Notes under the pieces: model-generated
Databases searched by the model: none
What the model was told of the DNA's origin: nothing
What the model saw: the letters and a program-made list of their open reading frames with translations, nothing else
Position numbers and translations under genes: made by a program
Part shown: positions 55,719-64,000 of the stretch, piece after piece
Layout: every line of letters begins with the position of its first letter
Position numbering within the stretch: position 1 is the stretch's first letter
NCBI RefSeq assembly: GCF_019061305.1
Contig: NZ_JAHQZT010000013.1
Location: forward strand, 22,903 to 86,902
Direction of reading: 5' to 3'
From: Marinobacterium weihaiense
GTDB taxonomy: Bacteria; Pseudomonadota; Gammaproteobacteria; Pseudomonadales; Balneatricaceae
Length of the DNA: 64,000 bases

Positions 55719-56867
55719 ATGATGGTAAGGACAATAATAACCACCATCGGCTCAGGGCTCGGGTTGACGCTGTACAGCACCGCTACTCTGGCGGACTGGA
55801 CCGTCAACCTGACACCTGGTGTCACGGATGTCAGCCGTTCGGTATTCGATCTGCACATGACAATCTTCTGGATCTGCGTCGCCATCGCGCTGGTGGTGTT
55901 CGGTGTCATGTTCTGGTCGATTTTTCACCACCGCAAGTCACGCGGTGCCCAAGCTCACCATTTTCATGAAAATACACTGGTTGAAGTGATCTGGACCCTG
56001 ATTCCGATCGTGATTCTGGTGGCCATGGCCATTCCGGCGACCGCGACTCTGGTGGACATGTACGACACTGACGAGGCCGAACTGGATATCCAGATTACCG
56101 GCTATCAGTGGAAATGGCGCTATGACTACCTGGATCACGACCTGACCTTTTTCAGCAATTTGTCGACGCCGCGGGAGCAGATCAGCAACGAGGCGGACAA
56201 GCAGGAACACTACCTGCTGGAAGTAGATCGCCACCTGGTGTTGCCGGTGGATACGCGGATTCGCTTTCTGCTGACCTCCAATGACGTTATCCACAGCTGG
56301 TGGGTGCCGGCGCTAGCCGTGAAGAAGGACGCCATCCCCGGTTTCATCAATGACGCCTGGACCGTGATCAATGAGCCGGGCATCTACCGCGGCCAGTGTG
56401 CCGAGCTGTGTGGCAAGGATCACGGCTTCATGCCGGTGGTGGTGGAAGCAGTCAGCCGAGCGGAGTTTCAACAATGGCTGGCCGATGCCCGGGCCGCGGA
56501 GCAGGCCGAAGCGGCGGCGGCTGAACGGGTGTGGACGCTGGACGAGCTGATGCAGCAGGGTGAACAGGTTTACTTGCGGGCCTGCGCCGCCTGTCATCTG
56601 CCGAATGGCGAAGGCGTCCCCGGTGCCTTCCCGGCCCTGAAAGGCAGCGCCATCACACTGGGGGATGTGGGTGCCCATATCGATATCGTCCTCAACGGCA
56701 AGAGCGGCACGGCGATGCAGGCGTTCCGCGATCAGCTCAGCGCCACCGAGCTGGCCGCCGTGATCACCTACGAGCGCAACGCTTGGGGCAATAGCCTGGG
56801 TGAGGCGGTATCACCGGCGCAGATTGCGCGCCTGCTGCAACCGGCCACAGGGGAGGCGGAACAATGA
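55719..56867 (+). CDS. coxB: Cytochrome c oxidase subunit II with cytochrome c domain (CoxB)
   Basis: Subunit II accepts electrons at the dinuclear CuA site. The 382-residue protein has a signal peptide, two transmembrane helices, the CuA motif [12 protein letters not shown] (C227, C231, with H and M) and a C-terminal c-type haem domain with CAACH (289-293). The fused cytochrome c makes this a caa3-like subunit II. GGGGAGG precedes tandem ATG codons; either may start. It overlaps ctaD by four bases. Confidence 0.96.
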   Translation: MMVRTIITTIGSGLGLTLYSTATLADWTVNLTPGVTDVSRSVFDLHMTIFWICVAIALVVFGVMFWSIFHHRKSRGAQAHHFHENTLVEVIWTLIPIVILVAMAIPATATLVDMYDTDEAELDIQITGYQWKWRYDYLDHDLTFFSNLSTPREQISNEADKQEHYLLEVDRHLVLPVDTRIRFLLTSNDVIHSWWVPALAVKKDAIPGFINDAWTVINEPGIYRGQCAELCGKDHGFMPVVVEAVSRAEFQQWLADARAAEQAEAAAAERVWTLDELMQQGEQVYLRACAACHLPNGEGVPGAFPALKGSAITLGDVGAHIDIVLNGKSGTAMQAFRDQLSATELAAVITYERNAWGNSLGEAVSPAQIARLLQPATGEAEQ

Positions 56868-58465
56868 GTACCCTGGATACGACAATGGCAACGGAGACGG
56901 GCGGCCATCATGGCCCGGCCAAGGGCATAGGACGCTGGCTGTTTACCACCAATCACAAGGACATCGGTTCGATGTACCTCTGGTTCAGCCTGCTGATGTT
57001 TTTCCTCGGCGGCTGCATGGCGCTGATGATTCGCGCCGAGTTGTTTCAGCCGGGGCTGCAGCTGGTGGAGCCGGGCTTCTTCAACCAGATGACCACCATG
57101 CACGGCCTGATCATGGTGTTCGGTGCGGTGATGCCGGCCTTTGTGGGGCTGGCCAACTGGATGGTGCCGATGATGATCGGCGCTCCGGACATGGCACTGC
57201 CGCGGATGAACAACTGGAGCTTCTGGATCCTGCCGTTCGCCTTTGCCATGCTGGTGTCCACCCTGTTCATGGATGGCGGTGCGCCCAACTTCGGCTGGAC
57301 CTTCTACGCGCCGCTTTCGACCACCTATGCGCCGCCGAGCGTGACCTACTTCATCTTTGCCGTCCACATGATGGGGATCAGCTCGATCATGGGGGCGATC
57401 AACATCATCGCCACCATTCTCAACATGCGCGCGCCGGGCATGACGATGATGAAGCTGCCGCTGTTTTGCTGGACCTGGCTGATTACCGCGTTTTTGCTGA
57501 TTGCGGTGATGCCGGTACTGGCCGGGGTGGTCACCATGATGCTGATGGATATTCATTTCGGCACCAGCTTCTTTGATGCTGCCGGGGGGGGCGACCCGGT
57601 GCTGTTCCAGCATGTGTTCTGGTTCTTCGGTCATCCCGAGGTCTACATCATGATTTTGCCGGCATTCGGCATCATCAGCCAGATCATCCCCACCTTTGCT
57701 CGCAAGCGCCTGTTCGGTTACGCCTCCATGGTGTACGCCACCGCCTCCATCGCCATCCTGTCGTTTCTGGTCTGGGCGCATCACATGTTCACTGTGGGCC
57801 TGCCGCTGGCCGGTGAGCTGTTCTTCATGTTTGCCACCATGCTGATCGCCGTGCCGACCGGGGTGAAGGTATTCAATTGGGTGGCAACCATGTTTCGCGG
57901 CTCCATGACCTTCGAGACGCCGATGCTGTTCGCCCTGGCCTTCGTGGTGTTGTTCACCATTGGTGGCTTTTCCGGGCTGATGCTGGCGATTGCGCCGGTG
58001 GACTTCCAGTATCACGACACCTACTTCGTGGTGGCACATTTCCATTATGTTCTGGTGCCGGGCGCCGTCTTTGCGATCATGGCGGGGGTGTACTACTGGC
58101 TGCCGAAATGGACGGGGCACATGCTCAATGAACGCATGGGGCGGCTGCATTTCTGGCTCAGTTTTATTGGTGTCAACGTCACGTTCTTTCCGATGCATTT
58201 CATCGGCCTGGCCGGCATGCCCAGGCGGATACCGGACTATGCGCTGCAGTTTGCCGACTTCAACATGGTGGCAACGCTGGGGGCCTTCCTGTTCGGGTTT
58301 TCTCAGCTGGTCTTCCTGTGGAACGTGATCGCGTGCGTGCGCGGTGGACGCAAGGCCGAGGCCCGTGCCTGGGAGGGGGCCGAAGGGCTGGAGTGGGAAG
58401 TGGCCTCACCGGCGCCCTATCACACCTTCGCCACGCCGCCGAAGTTGCCGGAGTCACTGCGATGA
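56864..58465 (+). CDS. ctaD: Cytochrome c oxidase subunit I (CtaD)
   Basis: Subunit I holds haem a and the haem a3-CuB oxygen-reducing site in 12 transmembrane helices. The 533-residue protein shows the family blocks: [28 protein letters not shown] (CuB His and cross-linked Tyr), WAHHMFTVG (CuB His pair), and [15 protein letters not shown] (haem ligands). It is translationally coupled to coxB and to ctaG by ATGA overlaps. Confidence 0.98.
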   Translation: MSTLDTTMATETGGHHGPAKGIGRWLFTTNHKDIGSMYLWFSLLMFFLGGCMALMIRAELFQPGLQLVEPGFFNQMTTMHGLIMVFGAVMPAFVGLANWMVPMMIGAPDMALPRMNNWSFWILPFAFAMLVSTLFMDGGAPNFGWTFYAPLSTTYAPPSVTYFIFAVHMMGISSIMGAINIIATILNMRAPGMTMMKLPLFCWTWLITAFLLIAVMPVLAGVVTMMLMDIHFGTSFFDAAGGGDPVLFQHVFWFFGHPEVYIMILPAFGIISQIIPTFARKRLFGYASMVYATASIAILSFLVWAHHMFTVGLPLAGELFFMFATMLIAVPTGVKVFNWVATMFRGSMTFETPMLFALAFVVLFTIGGFSGLMLAIAPVDFQYHDTYFVVAHFHYVLVPGAVFAIMAGVYYWLPKWTGHMLNERMGRLHFWLSFIGVNVTFFPMHFIGLAGMPRRIPDYALQFADFNMVATLGAFLFGFSQLVFLWNVIACVRGGRKAEARAWEGAEGLEWEVASPAPYHTFATPPKLPESLR

Positions 58466-59025
58466 GCACGCAACCGAATCATCTGCGCCTGGTGCGCCGG
58501 CTGGTGCTGGGGGCCGTGTTGATGTTCGGCTTCGGCTTTGCCCTGGTACCGCTCTACGATGTCTTCTGCGAGATCACCGGGCTCAACGGCAAGATCACCA
58601 ATATCGGTCCCGTGGCGACGGCCGCACCGGATACCAGCCGGCAGATAAAGGTCCGCCTGATTGCCGTGCATAACGAAGGCATGCCCTGGGCGTTCGGCCC
58701 GCTGGATGGCGTGATCAGTGCGCATCCCGGTGAAATGAAGCAGACGGCCTTCCGGGCCGTCAACCCAACCACCCGGCGCATGGTGGCACAGGCCATCCCG
58801 TCGGTGGCGCCGGCCGAGGCGGCGCAGTATCTGCACAAGGTTAACTGTTTCTGCTTCGAGCAACAGGCCCTGATGGCGGGCGAGTCGGTGGAGATGCCAC
58901 TGCTGTTCGTCATCGACAAGCAACTCCCCGAGCATATCCGCTCGCTGACCCTGTCCTACACGCTGTTTGATATCTCGCCCGAGGTATCGGCAGCGGTCGT
59001 GGCCGGGAAGGAGCAATCGCTATGA
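58462..59025 (+). CDS. ctaG: Cytochrome c oxidase assembly protein CtaG (Cox11)
   Basis: CtaG delivers copper to the CuB site of subunit I. The 187-residue protein has one N-terminal membrane anchor and the copper-binding NCFCFEQQ motif (C129, C131) on the periplasmic side. The ATG at 58462 overlaps the ctaD stop; longer in-frame sequence lies inside ctaD. It overlaps coxC by four bases. Confidence 0.97.
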   Translation: MSTQPNHLRLVRRLVLGAVLMFGFGFALVPLYDVFCEITGLNGKITNIGPVATAAPDTSRQIKVRLIAVHNEGMPWAFGPLDGVISAHPGEMKQTAFRAVNPTTRRMVAQAIPSVAPAEAAQYLHKVNCFCFEQQALMAGESVEMPLLFVIDKQLPEHIRSLTLSYTLFDISPEVSAAVVAGKEQSL

Positions 59026-59906
59026 GTCATGCACGTTATTATGTGCCCGAACAAAGTCGCTGGCCGATTCTGGCATCGATTGCCCTGTTTCTGCTGGCGT
59101 ATGGTGCCGGCACTCTGATGAATGCGCTCAGTGCCGATCAGGGGGGCGGCCTGGGTGTCGCCCTGCTGCTGGCCGGGGCGCTTATGATGGGGCTGATTCT
59201 GGTAGGCTGGTTCGGCAATGTCATTCATGAAAGCCGCAGCGGCCTGTACTCGGAGCAGATGGACCGTTCCTTCCGTTGGGGCATGAGCTGGTTCATTTTT
59301 TCTGAAGTGATGTTCTTTGCCGCCTTTTTCGGTGCGCTTTTCTATGTGCGTGTGCTGGCCGTGCCTTGGCTGGGCGGAGAAGGTGAAAAGGGAATCAGTC
59401 AGATGCTCTGGCCCAATTTCAGTGCCGAGTGGCCGTTGTTCAACCCGCCGGATGCCGAGCGTTTTCCCGGACCGGGGGCGGTGATCAGCCCCTGGCACAT
59501 TCCGCTGCTCAATACCTGCCTGCTGGTGACCTCCAGTTTTACCCTGACCCTGGCGCACAAGGCGCTGTTGAAAAATGCACGGACGCAGGTGCGGCGCTGG
59601 CTCTTCCTGACCATTGTACTGGGGCTTATTTTCCTCGGGTTTCAGGCCTATGAGTATGTCGAGGCCTACCACGAGCTGGGGTTGACCCTGCAGGCTGGCA
59701 TCTACGGTGCCACCTTCTTCATGCTGACCGGCTTTCATGGCCTGCATGTCACCCTGGGCACGCTGATGCTGATCATCATTCTGGGGCGGGTGTTGGCCGG
59801 GCATTTCGATGCCCGGCAACATTTCGGGTTTGAGGCCGTGGCCTGGTACTGGCACTTTGTGGATGTGGTCTGGCTAGGCCTGTTTTTGTTCGTTTATGTG
59901 CTCTGA
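59022..59906 (+). CDS. coxC: Cytochrome c oxidase subunit III (CoxC)
   Basis: Subunit III, with about seven transmembrane segments, stabilises the oxidase. The 294-residue protein has WGMSWFIFSEVMFFAAFFGA, GFQAYEYVEAY, TGFHGLHVTLGT and the terminal YWHFVDVVWLGLFLFVYV, all typical. The start overlaps ctaG; the stop meets the stop of the reverse-strand DUF2909 gene with no gap. Confidence 0.98.
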   Translation: MSHARYYVPEQSRWPILASIALFLLAYGAGTLMNALSADQGGGLGVALLLAGALMMGLILVGWFGNVIHESRSGLYSEQMDRSFRWGMSWFIFSEVMFFAAFFGALFYVRVLAVPWLGGEGEKGISQMLWPNFSAEWPLFNPPDAERFPGPGAVISPWHIPLLNTCLLVTSSFTLTLAHKALLKNARTQVRRWLFLTIVLGLIFLGFQAYEYVEAYHELGLTLQAGIYGATFFMLTGFHGLHVTLGTLMLIIILGRVLAGHFDARQHFGFEAVAWYWHFVDVVWLGLFLFVYVL

Positions 59907-60110
59907 TCACCAGGGGGCATGGGGCTGCAACTGACCGGTATTGAAGCCGTAGATCAGGGCCAGTATCAGCAGTGCGCTGAGGATGACGCGCCAGAGCAGG
60001 TGTTGAGCCGTGGTGCCATCCGCGGCGGGCCGGCGGAGCAGGGACCAGAGACTGCTGAACAGGGCGACCACGATGGCAACAAACAGCAGCACAATCAGTA
60101 CACGCAACAT
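59907..60110 (-). CDS. Twin-transmembrane protein (DUF2909), reverse within cox cluster
   Basis: A 67-residue protein with two hydrophobic helices (MLRVLIVLLFVAIVVALFSS and ILSALLILALIYGF) and a short polar loop. The length and spacing match DUF2909, found next to cox genes in pseudomonads. It is on the opposite strand, between coxC and the SURF1 gene, so it interrupts the operon; its start is 12 bases from the SURF1 start. It may assist oxidase biogenesis, but this is guilt by association. Confidence 0.85.
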   Translation of the reverse strand: MLRVLIVLLFVAIVVALFSSLWSLLRRPAADGTTAQHLLWRVILSALLILALIYGFNTGQLQPHAPW

Positions 60111-60121
60111 GGGAGTTCTCC

Positions 60122-60853
60122 TTGGCCGTTTCTGACAGTAAAGCGGATGTCCGTACCCGGTTCAAATGGCTGCGCCGATTCCTGTGGCTACTGGCCGTCC
60201 CGTTGCTGCTGGCACTGGGAAGCTGGCAGTGGCAGCGCGCCGAGCACAAGCAGGTCTGGCTGCAACAGCTGGCGCAGGCGCCGGCGACTACGCCTGACGG
60301 CGCGCTCGAGCGATTGGCGCGTTATGACTGGGTGCCGGTAGGGTTTGAAATCGAGCTGCTGCCGTTGAAGGTATTCCTGCTGGACAATCGCACGTGGCAG
60401 GGTCGGGTCGGGTATGAAGTGATCGTGCCGGTGCGTGTGGATGAAGGTCCCTTATGGCTTGCCAGCCTGGGGTGGGTGGCGGCACCGCCCCGGCGGGAGC
60501 AGCTGCCGGTGGTTGAGCTATCGCCGGTACGTCTGATGGTGGAGGCAGTACTCTCGCGGCCGCTGGCATCCGTGACGCTGAGTGCGGCACAAATGGAGCC
60601 GGGCTGGCCCCGCCGCATTCAATCGATGGATATGGAACAGATTCGCGCGGCGTTGAATATCCCGGTGGAGCCACTGGTGTTACACCTGCAGACGGCCGTC
60701 AGTGACGCCATCGTGCCACGCGAACAGGTGTACACCGGTATTCCGCCGGAGCGTCATATCGGCTATGCCGTGCAGTGGTTTGCGCTGGCGTTTGCCCTCA
60801 TGGTCTGGCTGATATGGGTCGGGCGTCACGAGTACAGGAGGAAGAACCGATGA
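60122..60853 (+). CDS. SURF1-family cytochrome oxidase biogenesis protein
   Basis: SURF1 (Shy1) proteins assist insertion of haem a into subunit I. The 243-residue protein has an N-terminal helix after a basic stretch (LALGSWQWQRAEHKQVWL following) and a second one at the C-terminus (WFALAFALMVWLIWVG), with a periplasmic middle holding LDNRTWQGRVGYEVIVP. The start is TTG with GGGAG seven bases upstream; no ATG nearby fits. It overlaps the next gene by four bases. Confidence 0.92.
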   Translation: MAVSDSKADVRTRFKWLRRFLWLLAVPLLLALGSWQWQRAEHKQVWLQQLAQAPATTPDGALERLARYDWVPVGFEIELLPLKVFLLDNRTWQGRVGYEVIVPVRVDEGPLWLASLGWVAAPPRREQLPVVELSPVRLMVEAVLSRPLASVTLSAAQMEPGWPRRIQSMDMEQIRAALNIPVEPLVLHLQTAVSDAIVPREQVYTGIPPERHIGYAVQWFALAFALMVWLIWVGRHEYRRKNR

Positions 60854-61293
60854 AATCCTGTCCCAAGGTGTTCTGGTTGATCTGGGGAGGCGGGGTGCTC
60901 CCGCTGCTGGCGGCTGTGCTGATGTGGGGTAGCGGTATCGGCATCCCTTCACAGGGAACCAATAAAGGCGAGTTGCTGCAGCCGGTGCAGTCACTGGAGC
61001 AGTGGGGCGGACAGCCGCAGCGTCATACCGGGCACTGGTCGTTGGTCTGGGTGCCGGCGGGCGAGTGTCTGCCGGTTTGCGGAGAGCAGCTGGAGCGGTT
61101 GCGGCGCATTCATGATGCTTTGGGACGAAATGCGGACCGGGTCCGCGTGATGCCCGAGTACTCCGGGCTGGCGCCGGGCGTGTGGGTCGTGGATCCGCTG
61201 GGCAACCTGGTTCTGAAATACCCGCTGGCGTATGAAGGGCAGGCGCTGCTGAGTGACATGCGCCGCCTGCTCAAGGCGTCGAGGCTGGGATGA
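60850..61293 (+). CDS. Membrane-anchored protein with CXXXC motif (cox-cluster unknown)
   Basis: A 147-residue protein with one N-terminal membrane helix (VFWLIWGGGVLPLLAAVLMW) and a periplasmic domain carrying CLPVC (C73-C77), resembling the CxxxC copper or thiol site of Sco proteins, then VWVVDPLGNLVLKYPL, a thioredoxin-fold-like ending also seen in Sco. A similar unnamed gene occurs at this place in Pseudomonas cox operons as I recall. Sco-like copper or disulfide chemistry is inference. It is coupled by four-base overlaps to SURF1 and ctaA. Confidence 0.8.
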   Translation: MKSCPKVFWLIWGGGVLPLLAAVLMWGSGIGIPSQGTNKGELLQPVQSLEQWGGQPQRHTGHWSLVWVPAGECLPVCGEQLERLRRIHDALGRNADRVRVMPEYSGLAPGVWVVDPLGNLVLKYPLAYEGQALLSDMRRLLKASRLG

Positions 61294-62297
61294 TGGGTTG
61301 GCCGTTGCGTTTGGTCAGAGCCGCCATTGGTTTGGCGCTGGTGGTAGTACTGCTGGGCGGCTGGACACGTTTGAATGATGCCGGTCTGGGCTGTCCTGAC
61401 TGGCCAGGCTGCTACGGCACCTGGGTGCTGCCGCAGGAGGCGTCGGCGCTGGCGACACAGCATCCGCATGCCACGGTAGACCTGCGCAAGGGCTGGATCG
61501 AGATGGTGCACCGGTATGCGGCTGCCACACTGGGGCTGATGATCATGGGGCTGGCGGTACTTGCTCTGCGGCGGCGTCACGGGTCGGGATATCCGGTCAG
61601 GCTGTCGCTGGGATTGCTGGTACTGGTTATCGCGCAAGGCCTGTTCGGCATGTGGACCGTGACGTTGAAGCTGTTGCCGGCGGTGGTAACACTGCATCTG
61701 CTGGGCGGATTGGTGACGTTGTCACTGTTGGTCATGCTGCATCAGCAACTGGTACGTCTGACGTGCGGTGAAACTACGCGGATTGTCAGCCATCCCTGGT
61801 TGAAACCGGTCATGGCGGTCCTGTTCCTTCAGCTTGCACTGGGTGGCTGGACCAGCACCAACTATGCGGGCTGGGCCTGTACTGATTGGTTGTGGTGTCA
61901 TCAGGACCAGGCCACCGGCTACGATTTCGCTCGCGGGCTGAATCCAGTGATGAGTGTCGGGCCCAATTATGAGGGCGGTCTGTTGCCGGCTGATGCGCGA
62001 GCCGCGATTCAGGTCACCCACCGTGCCGGAGCCGTGCTGCTGCTGGTGGTGTCTTTCATGGCGGCCTGGCGGCTCTGGTCTCGGGTACGGCTGCGCGGCG
62101 TGCTGTGTCTGTATATAGCACTGTTATTACTGCAGGCGGGGCTTGGCATTGCCAATGTGATCTGGCTGCTGCCGTTGTCATTGGCGGTTGCACATCATGC
62201 CGGTGCGGTGGCGCTGTTGCTGGTGTTACTGGAGCTTAACAGCAGGGCAGGGGTCCTGCCGCAGGAGGTGAAACATGGCTACGCTGCTGCTCACTGA
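61290..62297 (+). CDS. ctaA: Haem A synthase (CtaA/Cox15)
   Basis: CtaA oxidises the C8 methyl of haem O to the formyl of haem A. The 335-residue membrane protein has about eight hydrophobic helices and the conserved blocks GGWTRLNDAGLGCPDWPGCY, HRYAAATLG and, in the second half, GGWTSTNYAGWAC and THRAGAVLLL, with His residues for haem. It overlaps the upstream CXXXC gene and ctaB (23 bases). Confidence 0.96.
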   Translation: MMGWPLRLVRAAIGLALVVVLLGGWTRLNDAGLGCPDWPGCYGTWVLPQEASALATQHPHATVDLRKGWIEMVHRYAAATLGLMIMGLAVLALRRRHGSGYPVRLSLGLLVLVIAQGLFGMWTVTLKLLPAVVTLHLLGGLVTLSLLVMLHQQLVRLTCGETTRIVSHPWLKPVMAVLFLQLALGGWTSTNYAGWACTDWLWCHQDQATGYDFARGLNPVMSVGPNYEGGLLPADARAAIQVTHRAGAVLLLVVSFMAAWRLWSRVRLRGVLCLYIALLLLQAGLGIANVIWLLPLSLAVAHHAGAVALLLVLLELNSRAGVLPQEVKHGYAAAH

Positions 62298-63180
62298 GAC
62301 GAGGGCTGTCGCACCTGGCTGGCGTGATTATTTGGCACTGTGCAAGCTCAGGGTCGTGGCGGTCATGCTGCTGACTCTGGTGGTCGGTTTCTGCCTGGCA
62401 TCACCGTCCGTACCGGACGGGGTCGTCCTGCTACTGGCGGCAGTGGGGGTTGGCCTGGCGGCTGCTTCGGCGGCCGCCATCAACCACGTACTGGATGCTT
62501 CGATTGACAGTCGTATGGCCCGGACGGCGCGTCGGCCTCTGCCGCAGGGCAGGATGACACCGATGCGTGCCCTGATTTTTGCGACACTGTTGGGTACCAG
62601 TGGCATCGCGGTGCTGCATTTGGCCGTCAACCCCTTGACGGCATGGCTGACACTGGCGTCATTGATTGGCTATGCCGTGATTTACACTGCCATTCTTAAG
62701 CGTGCTACCCCGCAGAACATCGTAATCGGTGGCGTTGCGGGAGCGGCTCCCCCATTGTTGGGCTGGACCGCCGTGACCGGCAGCGTGGACTATCAGGGGT
62801 TGTTGCTGATGCTGATCATTTTTGCCTGGACGCCGCCACATTTCTGGGCCTTGTGCATTGCGCGGCGTGATGATTATGCCCGTGCCGGTATTCCCATGTT
62901 GCCCAACACCCACGGGGTGACCTATACCGGCATGCAGATTCTGCTGTATACCCTGCTGACGCTGGTGGTAACCATTCTGCCGTTCGTAACCGGCATGGGG
63001 GGCTGGGTCTATCTGGCGGGAGTCCTGTTAATCAATGCAAGGCTGCTGTACTGGGCGCTCAAACTGAATCGTTCATGTGATGCCGCCGTACCCATGAAAA
63101 TGTTTCGTTACAGCATCGTGTACATCATGTGGCTGTTTGCCATACTTCTGGTAGACCACTACTGGCCGCTCTTCGTATAA
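62275..63180 (+). CDS. ctaB: Protohaem IX farnesyltransferase (haem O synthase, CtaB/CyoE)
   Basis: CtaB adds a farnesyl group to protohaem to make haem O, the substrate of CtaA. The 301-residue UbiA-family membrane protein has the Asp-rich motif in NHVLDASIDSRMARTARRPL (70-89) and the second in loop ARRDDYARAGIPMLP. It ends the cox cluster. The Sco gene that I recall ending this operon in Pseudomonas is absent. Confidence 0.96.
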   Translation: MATLLLTETRAVAPGWRDYLALCKLRVVAVMLLTLVVGFCLASPSVPDGVVLLLAAVGVGLAAASAAAINHVLDASIDSRMARTARRPLPQGRMTPMRALIFATLLGTSGIAVLHLAVNPLTAWLTLASLIGYAVIYTAILKRATPQNIVIGGVAGAAPPLLGWTAVTGSVDYQGLLLMLIIFAWTPPHFWALCIARRDDYARAGIPMLPNTHGVTYTGMQILLYTLLTLVVTILPFVTGMGGWVYLAGVLLINARLLYWALKLNRSCDAAVPMKMFRYSIVYIMWLFAILLVDHYWPLFV

Positions 63181-63274
63181 CCCAGCGTGGATAAAAGCAA
63201 ACGAATGGATTCGGGCACAAATACAATAACAAGATGTGGCCCGGGCAGACCCGGACTGCAAGGAGGATAATTCT

Positions 63275-63877
63275 ATGTTCCTGCAGCATATGATGGGGGT
63301 CTTTTATCACCCCAAGCAGGAGTGGCGCTCCATCCGCAAGGAGCACTACTCGGCGACGCACGTGTTCCTGGCTCAGATCAGCATACTGGCCGCCATACCT
63401 GCCATCTCCCTGTTCATCGGAACAACCCAGATAGGGTGGAGCCTGGGCAGTGGTGATTTCGTCAAGCTCAGTGTCTCCAGCGCCTTACCCGCAGCCATAG
63501 CTTTTTATGTCGCCATGTGGGTCGCGGTCGGCTTTATTGCATGGTCGGTACACTGGATGGAAAGAACCTATGGCGGCAATGTTTCCTTTGAAGAGTGCCT
63601 GGTACTGACCACCTTCACGGGTACGCCACTGTTTCTTGCCGGGTTGGCCGGGTTGTATCCTATGCTCTGGTTCAACGTGATTGTTGGCATGATAGCGCTG
63701 ACGTACACCATCTATCTGCTGTATACGGGGGTACCGGAGATCATGCAGATTCCAGAAGATCGAGCCTTCTTCTTTTCGACCTCGATTCTGACCGTTGGTC
63801 TGTGTGTGCTGGTGGGGCTGATCGCCACAACCGTAATCTTGTGGGGTACGTTCGTGCCGCTGACGTATACGGGCTAA
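63275..63877 (+). CDS. Yip1-domain membrane protein
   Basis: The 200-residue protein begins MFLQHMMGVFYHPKQEWRSI, a start I know from bacterial Yip1-family (DUF1282) proteins, and has five hydrophobic segments. AGGAGG lies eight bases before ATG 63275. It is 94 bases downstream of ctaB. The function of bacterial Yip1 proteins is not established. A strong terminator follows. Confidence 0.83.
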   Translation: MFLQHMMGVFYHPKQEWRSIRKEHYSATHVFLAQISILAAIPAISLFIGTTQIGWSLGSGDFVKLSVSSALPAAIAFYVAMWVAVGFIAWSVHWMERTYGGNVSFEECLVLTTFTGTPLFLAGLAGLYPMLWFNVIVGMIALTYTIYLLYTGVPEIMQIPEDRAFFFSTSILTVGLCVLVGLIATTVILWGTFVPLTYTG

Positions 63878-63894
63878 CATTTTTGATATACAGG

Positions 63895-63925
63895 CAGGCG
63901 CCCCAGGTCTCAGGGGCGCCTGTTT
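63895..63925 (+). terminator. Terminator after the Yip1-family gene
   Basis: CAGGCGCCCC / GGGGCGCCTG, a perfect 10-base stem with an eight-base loop and a short TTT, 17 bases past the stop. Confidence 0.8.
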
Positions 63926-63952
63926 GCGTTAAGGGGCGGTGGTTTTAGCTTG

Positions 63953-64000
63953 GTTTCATTTTTTGAAACTTTTACGCGCACGGGTGTTGACTCTGCATCG
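63953..64000 (+). promoter_or_regulatory. Possible promoter at the right edge
   Basis: A small hairpin GTTTCA-N5-TGAAAC (63953-63969) is followed by TTGACT (63987-63992), a good -35-like hexamer; the -10 would lie beyond the window. A gene or stable-RNA operon may start just outside. Confidence 0.3.

Overview
This 64 kb window is chromosomal DNA of a GC-rich, aerobic gammaproteobacterium. The gene orders bamD/rluD/pgeF/clpB, rplU-rpmA-obg-proB, ilvI-ilvH-(ilvC)-pssA-msrP-msrQ and coxB-ctaD-ctaG-coxC-SURF1-ctaA-ctaB are those I know from Pseudomonadales/Oceanospirillales-type genomes. The fabA-fabB pair (anaerobic route to unsaturated fatty acids) and an aa3-type cytochrome oxidase with a haem-bearing subunit II fit the same placement. 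I do not name a genus. No rRNA, tRNA, CRISPR array or intact insertion sequence was seen.

Layout. 1-4.5 kb: tail of an acyltransferase, moaC-moaD, a PlsC-type acyltransferase, convergent fabA-fabB, and a thiopurine methyltransferase. 4.5-24.6 kb: housekeeping genes (ispB; rplU-rpmA-obg-proB; rpsT; murJ; ribF-ileS-lspA-fkpB-fimT-like; thiO-nadE; bamD divergent from rluD-pgeF; a glycine-zipper protein; a Tat-exported PhoX phosphatase). 24.7-27.3 kb: clpB behind a good sigma-32 promoter. 27.35-33.4 kb: an accessory spot of very different character. It holds an imperfect second copy of the clpB terminator region, an exported small protein with a replaced tail, a strikingly AT-rich solitary P-loop ATPase gene of unknown function, a frameshifted PNPOx-family fragment, a YdjM-like membrane protein, an ABC-ATPase stub, a diguanylate cyclase, and a gene-free stretch dense in DnaA boxes. 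33.4-38.7 kb: an OsmC-YcaO fusion, a cupin, a response regulator, a lipoprotein, rlmJ and a small conserved protein. 39-55.6 kb: ilvI-ilvH, a potFGHI polyamine importer, a Tat-exported dienelactone-hydrolase-like protein, an SLC13-type permease overlapping ilvY, ilvC, three tandem single-domain protoglobins, pssA and msrPQ. 55.7-63.2 kb: the cytochrome c oxidase operon with its assembly and haem A genes. The window ends with a Yip1-family membrane protein.

How the genes fit together. Three themes stand out. Envelope biogenesis: fabAB, PlsC, lspA, bamD, murJ, pssA. Aerobic respiration: cox operon, CtaG, SURF1, CtaA/CtaB and a CXXXC membrane protein, with ispB likely supplying the quinone side chain. 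Branched-chain amino acid synthesis: ilvIH plus ilvC under a divergent ilvY. The ilv-pssA block, which I recall as contiguous in Pseudomonas, is here interrupted twice, by the pot/DLH/SLC13/ilvY block and by the protoglobin triplet.

The best leads for undescribed biology are the lone AT-rich ATPase at 28.1-29.7 kb (candidate defence or mobile-island gene), the eight-site DnaA-box cluster at 32.83-33.17 kb far from any recognisable origin genes, and the three colinear stand-alone globin-sensor paralogues at 50.8-52.8 kb, of which the first and third have notable dyad-symmetric upstream DNA. All functional statements rest on reading motifs by eye; no database search was possible.
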